Assembly (NCBI RefSeq): GCF_045310675.1
Contig: NZ_JBJHZZ010000001.1
Location: 124,001 to 188,000, forward strand
DNA length: 64,000 nucleotides
Direction: 5' to 3'
DNA from: Clostridium_AT stratigraminis
GTDB lineage: Bacteria > Bacillota > Clostridia > Clostridiales > Clostridiaceae
In this document: positions 44,260 through 52,809 of the stretch, one piece after another
Layout of the letters: the number at the start of each line of letters is the position of its first letter
Numbering within the stretch: position 1 is the stretch's first letter
The notes under the pieces: model-generated
The model's input: the letters and a program-made list of their open reading frames with translations, nothing else
Databases searched by the model: none
What the model was told of the DNA's origin: nothing
Program-made: the position numbers and the translations under genes

Positions 44260-44492
44260 TGATGCTACTAGAATTTATCTCTTTTGATAATGGTATAGTA
44301 CGTTATTGGTACCAACCAGAGGAAAAAGGGAAAAAAGGCATTGTTGAATATAACACAAGAACAGAAGAGGGAAAAATAATAGAAGCTGCAGAGAATAATC
44401 CTGATTTTTGGAATAGTAGAGCTATTGCAAAATTAAGAAGATTATCCGCTGAGAAACAATATCCTGAAAAAACAATAATGGCCATTTATTAA
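44259..44492 (+). CDS. Small coupled protein, immunity candidate for the MuF C-terminal domain
   Basis: A 77-residue acidic-to-neutral protein whose ATG overlaps the MuF stop codon (TAATG). It reads LEFISFDNGIVRYWYQPEEK and ends IAKLRRLSAEKQYPEKT. Its position, size and tight coupling fit an immunity partner, but it may be an ordinary phage protein. It is followed by a terminator, so the pair forms the end of a transcript segment. Confidence 0.6.
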   Translation: MMLLEFISFDNGIVRYWYQPEEKGKKGIVEYNTRTEEGKIIEAAENNPDFWNSRAIAKLRRLSAEKQYPEKTIMAIY

Positions 44493-44530
44493 AAGCACTT
44501 ACTAAGTAAAAATAGTAGGTGCTTTTAATA
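44490..44530 (+). terminator. Terminator after the MuF gene pair
   Basis: AAAAGCACTTACTA pairs with TAGTAGGTGCTTTT over an eight-base loop right at the stop codon. Sequence after the stem is T-rich. Confidence 0.8.
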
Positions 44531-44552
44531 TGCATCAAAGCGAGGTGAGAAT

Positions 44553-44636
44553 GTGAATACTGCAGTACAGATAACCTTAATAATTTGTGCAACCATAATA
44601 GTTTTAAATTTGTTAGGAAATAAAAAGAAATCTTAG
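44553..44636 (+). CDS. Micro membrane peptide, 27 residues
   Basis: GTG start, AGCGAGGTGAGA upstream. Nearly all of it is one membrane helix (ITLIICATIIVLNLL) with a Lys-rich end. It might be a small toxin-like or regulatory peptide; its function is unknown. Confidence 0.45.
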   Translation: MNTAVQITLIICATIIVLNLLGNKKKS

Positions 44637-44654
44637 AAAGCGAGGTGATAGAGT

Positions 44655-44963
44655 ATGATAATAAATACTAATCGCGACGGATCTAAATGGGTTAATGTAA
44701 CTAAAGCATTATTATTATTTAAGCCATATAAAGAATCAAGAATACATTTTATATTTTGGAAAGCACCAAAATTAAGTAAGTTTTATGGATTAAAAAATTG
44801 TAGATTTAATATTCATAAAGGTGCATCACATAAACCAATGAGTATTAAAAATTTAAGGGTATATATAAGATTACCGTTCTTTTATTGGGATAAACATAAT
44901 TGTGGATGGGAATTTGGATTACCTAATTTATATCTATGGTGGCATGAAGCAAGAGTTAATTAA
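44655..44963 (+). CDS. Hypothetical cargo protein, 102 residues
   Basis: ATG after AGCGAGGTGATAG. Rich in aromatic and basic residues (FHFIFWKAPKLSKFYG-like, RLPFFYWDKHNCGWEFG). It lies between two terminators, separating the MuF and scaffold genes, and is more AT-rich than these. It looks like an inserted cargo gene. No family recognised. Confidence 0.55.
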   Translation: MIINTNRDGSKWVNVTKALLLFKPYKESRIHFIFWKAPKLSKFYGLKNCRFNIHKGASHKPMSIKNLRVYIRLPFFYWDKHNCGWEFGLPNLYLWWHEARVN

Positions 44964-44992
44964 AGTCTTAGAAATAAGGCTTTTTTATTTTA
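44962..44992 (+). terminator. Terminator after the 102-residue cargo gene
   Basis: AAGTCTTA-GAA-ATAAGGCTT followed by TTTTATTTT, starting at the stop codon. One G-U pair. Confidence 0.7.
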
Positions 44993-45078
44993 GCCTTTTT
45001 GGTATTGAAGGCGAAAAAGAACAAGACATCACTGGCCAAGACCAGGATAAAAAATGAAGATGAAAGGATGATTATTAA

Positions 45079-45654
45079 ATGACAAAGGATCAATTTATTG
45101 CACTAGGCTTAACAGAGGAACAGGCAACAAAGGCTGCAGAAGCTTCACAGGAAGAGTTAAAAGGATTTATACCTAAGAGCCGATTTGATGAAGTGAATGA
45201 GGCTAATAAGCAGTTAAAGGCTACTGCTAAAGAGCATGAAACACAGCTTGAAACCCTTAAAAAATCAGCTGGAGATAATGAAACTCTTAAAGCACAGATA
45301 GCCACATTACAAGCAGATAATACAGCCAAAGAGCAAAAGTACCAAGCTGATTTAAAAGACATGACACTTAATAATGCTATAAAGCTAGCTATAGCTAGTA
45401 AGGTACATGATGAAGATTTAGCAGCAGGACTGTTTGATAAGTCTAAGCTTATTCTTTCTGATGATGGCAAGGTAACAGGGCTAGATGAACAAATAAAGAC
45501 TCTAGGAGAAACTAAAAAGTTTTTATTCAAAGAAGATACTACCCAACCTAAACCAGGTTTTAAATTGGGTGGTGGTGGCAATGGAAATGGAGGCGGAGCT
45601 ACTATAGATACTCAGCTTGCTTCAATTTTCGGAAACAATACTAATAATAATTAA
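45079..45654 (+). CDS. Capsid scaffolding protein, GP20 family
   Basis: A 191-residue protein: helical N-terminus (LTEEQATKAAEASQEELKGF), a central coiled coil (about 50-110), and a Gly/Asn-rich C-terminal tail (GGGGNGNGGG). This is the phage minor structural GP20 layout, a scaffold that guides head assembly. Directly upstream of the major capsid gene. Confidence 0.88.
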   Translation: MTKDQFIALGLTEEQATKAAEASQEELKGFIPKSRFDEVNEANKQLKATAKEHETQLETLKKSAGDNETLKAQIATLQADNTAKEQKYQADLKDMTLNNAIKLAIASKVHDEDLAAGLFDKSKLILSDDGKVTGLDEQIKTLGETKKFLFKEDTTQPKPGFKLGGGGNGNGGGATIDTQLASIFGNNTNNN

Positions 45655-45668
45655 AGGAGAGATGTGAA

Positions 45669-46574
45669 ATGCCAGTATATGATTATGCTGAACAATTTGA
45701 AAGAGAATTACAACAGAAGTATTCAAGGGAATTAACTTCCTATGCGTTAACTCAATCTAACCCAGGTATTAAATTTATGAATGCCCAGACTATTAAATTA
45801 CCTAAAATAACTCTTAGTGGTTATAAAGACCATAATAGAAATACTATGGGATTTAATACTGGAACAATCAGTAATGATTGGGAGCCAAAGAAACTTTCCC
45901 ATGATAGAGATATAGAATTTGCTCTAGATCCAATGGACATAGATGAAACTAATCTAGTAATAGAAATGGCTAATGTTCAAAATGTTTTTGAAACAGAGCA
46001 GGCTATACCTGAAAAGGATAGTTACAGATATTCTAAGTTATATGCTGAAGCAAAGGGTTATGTTGCTAATGGAGCAGTAATAGATAATACAGTTCTTACT
46101 ACTACCAATATACTAGATTGGTTTGACACACAAATGGAAAAGATGGATGATGCTGGTGTTCCAAGTGAAGGAAGAATACTTTATGTTACTCCATCTATAA
46201 ATAAGTTGTTGAAAAATGCAGAGGGAATAGTTAGAAATATTGATGTAAATAACAACAATGGTAGCATTGATAGAAGAGTTTATTCTTTAGATGATGTTAC
46301 TATAGTAAAAGTTCCTAGTGCTAGATTTAAGACATTATATAACTTTACTGACGGATGTATACCTGCAGCTACAGCAAAACAAATAAATCTAATTCTTGTA
46401 CATCCTTCTTGTGTTATATCAAGAGATAAATATGCATACATGAAACTATTTACTCCTGGTACTGACTCAAGAACTGCAGATAAGTACGTATATCAAAACA
46501 GATTTTACACAGATACATTCTTAATTCAAAATAAGGCTTGTGGCATAGCTATTAATGCCCAATCAGAAGTATAG
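45669..46574 (+). CDS. Major capsid protein
   Basis: A 301-residue protein after AAAGGAGAGATG. It reads like an HK97-fold coat protein of clostridial siphophages, with GFNTGTISNDWEPKKLSHDR, a helix LVIEMANVQNVFE and a P-domain-like TPSINKLLKNAEGIVRN. It is placed between the scaffold and head-tail connector genes. No Lys/Asn crosslink pattern could be judged. Confidence 0.9.
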   Translation: MPVYDYAEQFERELQQKYSRELTSYALTQSNPGIKFMNAQTIKLPKITLSGYKDHNRNTMGFNTGTISNDWEPKKLSHDRDIEFALDPMDIDETNLVIEMANVQNVFETEQAIPEKDSYRYSKLYAEAKGYVANGAVIDNTVLTTTNILDWFDTQMEKMDDAGVPSEGRILYVTPSINKLLKNAEGIVRNIDVNNNNGSIDRRVYSLDDVTIVKVPSARFKTLYNFTDGCIPAATAKQINLILVHPSCVISRDKYAYMKLFTPGTDSRTADKYVYQNRFYTDTFLIQNKACGIAINAQSEV

Positions 46575-46584
46575 GAGGGATATA

Positions 46585-46815
46585 ATGGAAGCGGTAAAAG
46601 GCAATAAAGTCTACTCTGTAGATGAAACTAGTAAAGCTTCTTATGCTGCACAAGGCTATGACATCTTGGATGATGAAGGAAATGTTGTAGAATATGGTGC
46701 TGGTAGAAAAGTTGACTATAAAGAATATAAAGAGCTAGAAGAAAAGTGTGAAAAGCTTGAGAAAGAAAATAAAAAACTAAAACAAGATCTAAAGAAGGCT
46801 ACAGAAGGTGCTTAA
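46585..46815 (+). CDS. Small phage head protein with coiled coil, 76 residues
   Basis: ATG 46585 after TAGGAGGGATATA. The N-terminus (VKGNKVYSVDETSKASYAAQ) is followed by a Lys/Glu heptad helix (about 45-73). It stands between the coat and connector genes and may be a head accessory protein. Function unknown. Confidence 0.65.
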   Translation: MEAVKGNKVYSVDETSKASYAAQGYDILDDEGNVVEYGAGRKVDYKEYKELEEKCEKLEKENKKLKQDLKKATEGA

Positions 46816-46834
46816 TTGTACCTTCTTTTCTTTT
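46804..46834 (+). terminator. Weak hairpin between head genes
   Basis: GAAGGTGC-TTAATT-GTACCTTC followed by TTTTCTTTT, overlapping the stop codon of the 76-residue gene. It may only reduce downstream expression. Confidence 0.5.
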
Positions 46835-46851
46835 AATAAGGATGTGATTAT

Positions 46852-47205
46852 ATGTCCTATGTAGATGAAGATTTTTACAATGGCTTTAGTGGTTTAATAA
46901 CAGATAAGCTTGATAGTAAGCTGGAGAAAGCTACAGATCAGATTAATGCCCTTACTTATAACAGAATTATTGGCCTTGGTTTTGAAAATCTTACTTCATT
47001 TCAGCAGGATAAGGTTAAGAAAGCGGTATGTATCCACGCTGATTTTGTAGAGCAGTATGGAGAATACATCAATATGCCTTTATCTGGATTTAGCGCTGGA
47101 AGTATTAGTGTTAGTTTTAATGCACAGAAGATAAACGGAATTACTACAACCCAAGAAGTATTGAATTATTTAGGACAGACAGGTTTAACCTGCAGGAGGC
47201 TTTAA
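46852..47205 (+). CDS. Head-tail connector protein (gp15/gp6-like)
   Basis: A 117-residue, mainly helical protein (YVDEDFYNGFSGLITDKLDS ... FQQDKVKKAVCIHADFVEQY). The pattern and place right after the coat genes fit the SPP1 gp15/HK97 gp6 connector that binds the portal ring. The next gene starts two bases after its stop. Confidence 0.8.
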   Translation: MSYVDEDFYNGFSGLITDKLDSKLEKATDQINALTYNRIIGLGFENLTSFQQDKVKKAVCIHADFVEQYGEYINMPLSGFSAGSISVSFNAQKINGITTTQEVLNYLGQTGLTCRRL

Positions 47206-47207
47206 CT

Positions 47208-47531
47208 ATGGGTGTAAAATTACCATTTCCAAAGTTTTTAGCTAATATAGATATTAAAGTGCACAACACTACATTAGGCGAAGATGGAGAAGAAGAAAAG
47301 CTGCTGTATGAGGGCAAATGCATCTATACAGACAAATCTAAGCAGATAATGACCCCTGAAAGGCAGCTTATAACCTTAAGTGGAAAAGCAGTCATAGAAG
47401 GAGATATTAATCAAGGAAAATTAATAGAAGGTTATGTTGAAGTTAAGGGGACTAAGAAAAATATATACAGTGCTGAAAGGCCTCTTAATCCAGATGGTAC
47501 AGTATTTTCTACGGAGCTTAACTTATCATGA
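47208..47531 (+). CDS. Minor_capsid_1-like head completion protein
   Basis: A 107-residue beta-rich protein (LPFPKFLANIDIKVHNTTLG ... EGKCIYTDKSKQIMTPERQL). It matches the Minor_capsid_1 pattern of Listeria/clostridial siphophages, a stopper-like protein (SPP1 gp16). It overlaps the next gene by four bases. Confidence 0.8.
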   Translation: MGVKLPFPKFLANIDIKVHNTTLGEDGEEEKLLYEGKCIYTDKSKQIMTPERQLITLSGKAVIEGDINQGKLIEGYVEVKGTKKNIYSAERPLNPDGTVFSTELNLS

Positions 47532-47911
47532 GTGTAAAAGTAACAATTAAATTAGATAATTCTAAAATAGCAAAGCTTGAGGAAATTCAGAAACAAGCTT
47601 TAGAAATGACAGCTGAGGCAGTACTTAGTGATATTAAAACTTCTGCAGTAACTCCTAAAAATACTGGAGAGCTTGAAAGAAGTGGTTTTGTAGATAAATC
47701 TCAGTTTAATAATTTTATTACATCAATAGTCTTTGACACTCCCTATGCCAGACGAATGTATTACCATCCAGAATATAATTTTCGTACTGATAAGAATATT
47801 AATGCACAAGGCTTATGGATGCAGAGCTATATAGATGGGGACAAAAAAGACTTCATTAAAGAAACATATATGAAATTTTTAAAACAATTAAGTAAGGGGC
47901 TGATAACATGA
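47528..47911 (+). CDS. Minor_capsid_2-like neck protein
   Basis: A 127-residue protein of the HK97 gp10-like/Minor_capsid_2 group: AVTPKNTGELERSGFVD, FDTPYARRMYYHPEYNF and LWMQSYIDGDKKDFIKETY. These form the neck between head and tail. It overlaps both neighbours by four bases (ATGA), so the three genes are coupled. Confidence 0.85.
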   Translation: MSVKVTIKLDNSKIAKLEEIQKQALEMTAEAVLSDIKTSAVTPKNTGELERSGFVDKSQFNNFITSIVFDTPYARRMYYHPEYNFRTDKNINAQGLWMQSYIDGDKKDFIKETYMKFLKQLSKGLIT

Positions 47912-48294
47912 CCTTAACAGAGGTTAAAGATTGGCTTAAAACAAAAATAGATTGCCCTAACTGGTATACAGGTAAAGCAGATACAAGTAAACAACAATGC
48001 ATAGCTGTTTACAGCATACAAGGACCATCTCCTAATATAGCCTTAGGTGGATTAGCAAATACATCTTATTCCACTAAGGCTATTTCTATATTGGTTCATT
48101 GGGGCAAAAACAATACTGCAGCAGAATTAAAAGCGCAGGAGGTTTATAATGCGATGTTTGGACAAATGGCAACAATTGCAGGACATAGGATGGTAAACTT
48201 TGACATGAAAACATCTGAGCCAATAGGAGTAGGCACAGATGAAAATGGAATTTACGAATATGTGATAAACACATATATAATTTATGAAAGGTAG
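47908..48294 (+). CDS. Minor_capsid_3-like tail terminator protein
   Basis: A 128-residue protein: TLTEVKDWLKTKIDCPNWYT, SIQGPSPNIALGGLANTSYS, ILVHWGKNNTAAELKAQEVY. Matches the Minor_capsid_3 pattern and probably caps the tail tube where it meets the neck (SPP1 gp17-like). The tail tube gene follows ten bases later. Confidence 0.82.
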   Translation: MTLTEVKDWLKTKIDCPNWYTGKADTSKQQCIAVYSIQGPSPNIALGGLANTSYSTKAISILVHWGKNNTAAELKAQEVYNAMFGQMATIAGHRMVNFDMKTSEPIGVGTDENGIYEYVINTYIIYER

Positions 48295-48304
48295 GTAATG
48301 TGTA

Positions 48305-48757
48305 ATGCCATTTAAAGGAGTATTTCCAGTATATAATTTAGTATTTAAAATTGGTATAAAAGGAGCAGCAAGTGCACAACCAACTGACTTTGTTCCAATA
48401 GCAGATATGGAGAATTTCGGTATTAAAATTGATGGTAAAGTAGAAAATTGGACATCAATGACCACAGCAGGATGGCAAAGGTCGTTAATGACAGGTAAAG
48501 CCTTTTCAATATCTCTAAAAGGGAAAAGAAGTGTAGGAGACCCAGGGAATGATTATGTAGCAGATACAGCTTGGAAAGATGGACTAGATTGTAGTTCAAA
48601 AGCTGAAATAGACTTTCCAGATGGAGGTAAATTAACTTTTGACTGTGTTATTAATGTAACCAATGTTGGTGGTGACGATTCTACTAAGGTAGCACCTTTA
48701 GAATTTGACCTTCAAGGTGATGGGAAACCAATCTACACACCAGCTATAGTAGAATAG
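48305..48757 (+). CDS. Major tail tube protein
   Basis: A 150-residue beta-rich protein (FGIKIDGKVENWTSMTTAGW, SLKGKRSVGDPGNDYVADTA). The segment MENFGIKIDGKVE and the position between the tail terminator and chaperone genes fit the tube protein of siphophages. The high coding regularity and strong GTAGGTAATGTGTA leader fit high expression. Confidence 0.88.
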   Translation: MPFKGVFPVYNLVFKIGIKGAASAQPTDFVPIADMENFGIKIDGKVENWTSMTTAGWQRSLMTGKAFSISLKGKRSVGDPGNDYVADTAWKDGLDCSSKAEIDFPDGGKLTFDCVINVTNVGGDDSTKVAPLEFDLQGDGKPIYTPAIVE

Positions 48758-48771
48758 AAAGGATGATATAG

Positions 48772-49116
48772 ATGGGTAAAATTTATAATATAATGGACAG
48801 GCTTACAAATGATAAGCCACAAATTCAAGTAGATAATGATCACATCTATACTGTTAATAACAGTAAGAATCAGGCCATATTTATTAAGCAACTTTCTGAT
48901 GATAAATCTATTGATGATCTCCAAAGAATGGACATGATAATTGAAGCCGGACTAGGGAAAGAAGCTCTTGACTATATTAACTCTCTTAAATTATCTGTAC
49001 CTGTAACAGGCGTAATTATTAATACAATTATGGCTGCTATAGGTGAGGTTGAATTAGAGGAAATAGAAAAAGAAATAGAAAAAGAGGTAAAGAAACAAAA
49101 AGGCTTTCGGAAATAG
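48772..49116 (+). CDS. Tail assembly chaperone, upstream frame (G-like)
   Basis: A 114-residue protein in the zero frame (MGKIYNIMDRLTNDKPQIQV ... EEIEKEIEKEVKKQKGFRK). It sits between the tube and tape-measure genes, the usual place of tail chaperones made in two forms by frameshifting. It ends in TTT CGG AAA TAG. The downstream frame (49109-49453) continues without its own start, so the long form would be a fusion. It would coat the tape-measure protein during tail assembly. Confidence 0.85.
   Translation: MGKIYNIMDRLTNDKPQIQVDNDHIYTVNNSKNQAIFIKQLSDDKSIDDLQRMDMIIEAGLGKEALDYINSLKLSVPVTGVIINTIMAAIGEVELEEIEKEIEKEVKKQKGFRK
49102..49116 (+). promoter_or_regulatory. Probable +1 ribosomal frameshift site
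   Basis: GGC TTT CGG AAA TAG. With tRNA-Phe on UUU and the rare codon CGG in the A site, a +1 slip to UUC keeps pairing and leads into GGA AAT AGA in the downstream frame. A stop follows two codons later in the zero frame. A -2 slip on CAA AAA GG is the alternative. Confidence 0.65.
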
Positions 49117-49453
49117 AGAACAATGGTATGACTTATTTGAAGATTGGGGGCTTATAGAAGCCTCCTTCACAGCTCAGTATGGAATAAGACTCAGAAATGA
49201 AATAGATATGTCATGGGCTGAATTTAGCACTCTATTAGCAGGGATAATGCCTAAAACTCCACTTGGTCAAATTGTTAGTATCAGATGCGAAGAAGATGAA
49301 AATATGCTTAAAAACTTCACTCCTGAGCAACACAAGATAAGAAATGAATGGAGAAGTAGGCAAGCTAAAGAACTTGAAGAAAATATGACAGATAACGAGA
49401 AACAGGACAAGGTCAAGGAATTACAAGAAATATTTGCAAAAGCATTTAGTTAA
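49109..49453 (+). CDS. Tail assembly chaperone, downstream frame (Gp15/T-like part of the fusion)
   Basis: This frame reads GNREQWYDLFEDWGLIEASF, then TAQYGIRLRNEIDMSWAEF and LLAGIMPKTPLGQIVSIR, which looks like the phage Gp15 family. Its first ATG (49208) lies about 33 codons inside the conserved part and has no ribosome binding site. No GTG or TTG precedes it after the TAA near 49088. It is therefore almost certainly reached by frameshift from the gene before it. The fused product runs 48772-49453, about 226 residues. Confidence 0.8.
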   Translation, partial: GNREQWYDLFEDWGLIEASFTAQYGIRLRNEIDMSWAEFSTLLAGIMPKTPLGQIVSIRCEEDENMLKNFTPEQHKIRNEWRSRQAKELEENMTDNEKQDKVKELQEIFAKAFS

Positions 49454-49476
49454 AAGCTAAGTGCTTTTTTATTTTG
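49452..49476 (+). terminator. Short hairpin before the tape-measure gene
   Basis: AAAAGC-TAAGT-GCTTTT with a T-rich tail, at the end of the chaperone frame. The stem is six pairs only, so it is probably an attenuator. Confidence 0.45.
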
Positions 49477-49496
49477 TTTAAAAGTGAGGTGAGAAC

Positions 49497-52433
49497 ATGA
49501 GTGATAGTGTAGGAAAGATAAGTTTAGACGTAGAATTGCAAGGTGATTTAAGTAAGCAGATTAATGAATCTGCAGCTAAAATTGGAGAGCAACTTAAAGC
49601 CTCATTGCAAAATATAGGTAACTTTAATTTTGAAAAAATAACAGGTTCTTTATCAGATACACTTAAGATTGCAATGGACAAAGCACTAAGTGGAATAAAT
49701 ATTAGCGTAGAGAATGTATTTAATAACGCTGGAGATACAATTTCAGAAGTAATAAATATGTCCAAAGAAAATGCACTAGCAGCTATTGCAGAGATTAATA
49801 AAGCAGCTGCAAAAATGCTTGAAGGCGTAGCAGCTATGAGTAAGAAAATAAAAATACCTGTAAGTTTCCCTAATCCAACAAATACATCAGTTCCAAATAC
49901 TGAAGGATTTATAAATCCGACTATACCCAGAGGACCCCCAATGCCATCTATACCAGTTCCTAAAATACCTAAAATAAATACTGGAATTAATTTAGAGATA
50001 TTGAAGTCTCAAATAGATAACCTGTCACAAAGCTTAGATATTACAAATAGTAAGATAGAACAACAGAGGGAAAAGCTTGCTGGGTTAAAAGAATCATATG
50101 CTATGGCCTTTGATGGCGCAAGAAAGAATAAGCTACAGGAAGAAATTCTTAAAACAGAGTCTGCAATAAACAAACTTATAGCTACATCAGATAATGCTGG
50201 ATTTAAGCTTGCGGACCTAGATGCACAGTTTGCAGTATTAGGCAATATGGCAAAAGATGCTACATCCGGAGTAAACGCAGTAGATAATAAATTGAAGCAG
50301 ACTGCAAATTCTGCAACCAAAACAAGTGGTAGTTTAAAAGGACTAGGTAATTCAGCTAAAAATACAGGCAATAGCTTCAGTAACTCACATAACTCAATGA
50401 GTATGTTCTTTGGAACTATGGTTAGATGGGGAATTATATTTCCTATGATTATTAAGGGCATTACTGCTATTGGAACTAATTTGCTTAATTCTTTAAAGGT
50501 AAATGAACAATTTTCAAATAGCTTAAACTTAATAAAAAGCAATCTATATACTGCCTTTATGCCAATATACCAAGCTATTCTTCCAGCTATTAATACCCTT
50601 ATGAGTGCTTTAGCAACTGCAACTGCTTATATTGCAAGCTTTATAGGTAATATTTTTGGCAAGACATATCAACAAAGTTTTAATGCTGCTAAGGCTATGC
50701 AATCACAAGTTGGGGCTTTAACTCAAACTGAAAAACAGGCTAAGAAAACAGCTACAAGTTTAACTGGTGTTGGTAATGCTGCAACAGCTGCAGGCAATGC
50801 CGCTAAAAAAGCATCTGGTGGATTGGCAGGGTTTGATGAAATAAATAAATTAGGCGGTAGCAATGAAAAAGGTTCAGGAACACCTGGAAGTGGAGTAATA
50901 ACTCCAATAACCCCTATGACAAACATAGCACCTATTGAAGCAACTACAAGTAAATGGGCAGATGGTTTCAAGAAGGTATTAAGTAGTATATTTCAGCCTT
51001 TCAAGAAAGCATGGGCAGCAGTTGGACCTAGTGTTACTGCAGAATTTAATAAAGCAATAGAAGGATCTAAGGTAACTATAAGCAATTTCTTTAAAATGCT
51101 CGCTACTCCACCAGTACAACAGTTTTTAGAAAATATAGGAATACTGGTATTATCAATAATTAAACTAGGTTTAAGAATATATGATGGATTTATATTACCA
51201 ATATTGAATTGGTTTATTCACATATTGCCTGGTGCAGCTAGTGGATTAAATCCTGTTGTTAATATGGTTACGGGATTTGTGAATTTCTTAAGCGGTACTG
51301 GATTTCCAGTAATACAAACTATTTTAGGTTTAATGATTGCATGGAAAGCAGCTACTATAGCAATGACAATAGCCCAAGAAGCTCAAAATGCTGTATTAGC
51401 TATCCAAGCTATTAGAGCAATTGGTGTAAGTGGTGCATTAGGGTTATTCGAGGGCGTTACAGGAAGCGCAACTGTGGCACAATGGCTTTTAAGTGCTGCA
51501 ACCGGAGCATCAATAGTGGCACAGACAGCTCATACTATTGCTGTAGGTGCTTGGAATATTATAGCTACAATAGCTACAGGTGTAACTATGGCTTTTGGGG
51601 CAGCCATTGCATTCTTAACTAGTCCTATAACACTCACCATTTTAGCTATAGGTGCTTTAATAGCAATAGGACTTCTGTTGTATAAGAACTGGGATATAAT
51701 AAAGGCAAAGGCTAGTGAAGTATGGATAGGAATACAAAATATATTTGCTACATTTAGCAATTGGCTAGGCTCAGTATTTACTACTGATTGGTCAAATAAA
51801 TTTGGTTTTCTTGGTAATATTCTTAATGCCTATCTCGCAAATGTTCGAAATATATTTAACTCTGTAAAACAAATATTTAGTGGCATAATAGACTTTGTAT
51901 CAGGCGTATTTACAGGTAATTGGAGTAAAGCTTGGAATGGTGTGAAAAACGTATTTAGTGGAATTGTAAATACATTTGGTGCAGTTATGAAAGCGCCATT
52001 GAATGGGATTATAGGATTGATAAATGGAACTATTGGAGGTTTAAATAAAATAAAGGTTCCAGGTTGGGTGCCTGGCTTAGGAGGCTCTGGAATTGATATT
52101 CCTAAAATACCTTACTTAGCTCGTGGTGGAGTTATAAACCAACCAACTCTTGCAATGGTAGGTGAAAGAGGTCAAGAAGCTGTAATGCCATTAGAAAATA
52201 ATACAGGATGGATAAATAACCTGGCAGGCCAAATTTCAGCGCAAATAGATTCTAATAATACTGGAACAGGTAACAGGGAAATAATTGATATACTTAAGCA
52301 GATTTTAAAAACACTTTCTGGGCAGAGTGGAGATTTAATAATCAAAATTGGAGAAAGCGAATTTGCTAGAATAGCTATAAATGCTATTAATAAAAGGACT
52401 AGAATGACTGGCAAAACTGAATTAATTATATAG
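49497..52433 (+). CDS. Tail tape measure protein
   Basis: A 978-residue protein that sets tail length. It has coiled-coil stretches (about 175-260), a cluster of hydrophobic segments (about 305-400 and 680-760) that may form a membrane channel during DNA entry, and a C-terminal RGGVINQPTLAMVGERGQEA motif found at the end of many tape measures. It is the longest gene after the tail fibre, as expected for a long flexible tail. Confidence 0.92.
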   Translation: MSDSVGKISLDVELQGDLSKQINESAAKIGEQLKASLQNIGNFNFEKITGSLSDTLKIAMDKALSGINISVENVFNNAGDTISEVINMSKENALAAIAEINKAAAKMLEGVAAMSKKIKIPVSFPNPTNTSVPNTEGFINPTIPRGPPMPSIPVPKIPKINTGINLEILKSQIDNLSQSLDITNSKIEQQREKLAGLKESYAMAFDGARKNKLQEEILKTESAINKLIATSDNAGFKLADLDAQFAVLGNMAKDATSGVNAVDNKLKQTANSATKTSGSLKGLGNSAKNTGNSFSNSHNSMSMFFGTMVRWGIIFPMIIKGITAIGTNLLNSLKVNEQFSNSLNLIKSNLYTAFMPIYQAILPAINTLMSALATATAYIASFIGNIFGKTYQQSFNAAKAMQSQVGALTQTEKQAKKTATSLTGVGNAATAAGNAAKKASGGLAGFDEINKLGGSNEKGSGTPGSGVITPITPMTNIAPIEATTSKWADGFKKVLSSIFQPFKKAWAAVGPSVTAEFNKAIEGSKVTISNFFKMLATPPVQQFLENIGILVLSIIKLGLRIYDGFILPILNWFIHILPGAASGLNPVVNMVTGFVNFLSGTGFPVIQTILGLMIAWKAATIAMTIAQEAQNAVLAIQAIRAIGVSGALGLFEGVTGSATVAQWLLSAATGASIVAQTAHTIAVGAWNIIATIATGVTMAFGAAIAFLTSPITLTILAIGALIAIGLLLYKNWDIIKAKASEVWIGIQNIFATFSNWLGSVFTTDWSNKFGFLGNILNAYLANVRNIFNSVKQIFSGIIDFVSGVFTGNWSKAWNGVKNVFSGIVNTFGAVMKAPLNGIIGLINGTIGGLNKIKVPGWVPGLGGSGIDIPKIPYLARGGVINQPTLAMVGERGQEAVMPLENNTGWINNLAGQISAQIDSNNTGTGNREIIDILKQILKTLSGQSGDLIIKIGESEFARIAINAINKRTRMTGKTELII

Positions 52434-52443
52434 GAGGAGTAGC

Positions 52444-52794
52444 ATGGCTGAATTTAAGATAAATGGAGTGGCTATAGCTGCTCCTAAAACTTTTAAGGTG
52501 AATATACTTGACTTAGACAGTGACAATTCCGCTAGAAATGCTAAAGGAGTGCTTCTTAGAGATAGATTAAGAATCATGAGAAAAATTGAATGTGAGTGGG
52601 GCCCACTTACAGGGGATGAAATAAAAAATATTTTGCAAGCTGTAAGTGCAACTGGTGTTCCAGTAAATTATCCGGATCCTTTAGTGGGAGGACAAAATAC
52701 ACTTACTATGTATGCAGGCGATAGAGTAGCGCCTGCATATGACTTTAGTACAGATAGATGGCAAGGATTAAGTTTTAATTTAACAGAATTATAG
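52444..52794 (+). CDS. DUF6711-like tail protein
   Basis: A 116-residue protein after TAGGAGGAGTAGC. It reads FKINGVAIAAPKTFKVNILD and IECEWGPLTGDEIKNILQAV, the pattern of small tail proteins that follow the tape measure in clostridial phages. Probably a distal tail component. The assignment rests on place and likeness. Confidence 0.65.
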   Translation: MAEFKINGVAIAAPKTFKVNILDLDSDNSARNAKGVLLRDRLRIMRKIECEWGPLTGDEIKNILQAVSATGVPVNYPDPLVGGQNTLTMYAGDRVAPAYDFSTDRWQGLSFNLTEL

Positions 52795-52809
52795 AAAGGA
52801 TGATAATCT

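Noticed and set aside
49208..49453. Independent 81-residue gene after the tail chaperone
   Set aside because: No ribosome binding site, and the conserved domain begins about 33 codons earlier without any start codon.
50009..50542. Minus-strand open frame of 177 codons within the tape-measure gene
   Set aside because: Shadow of the tape-measure coding sequence; no start signal or protein-like pattern.
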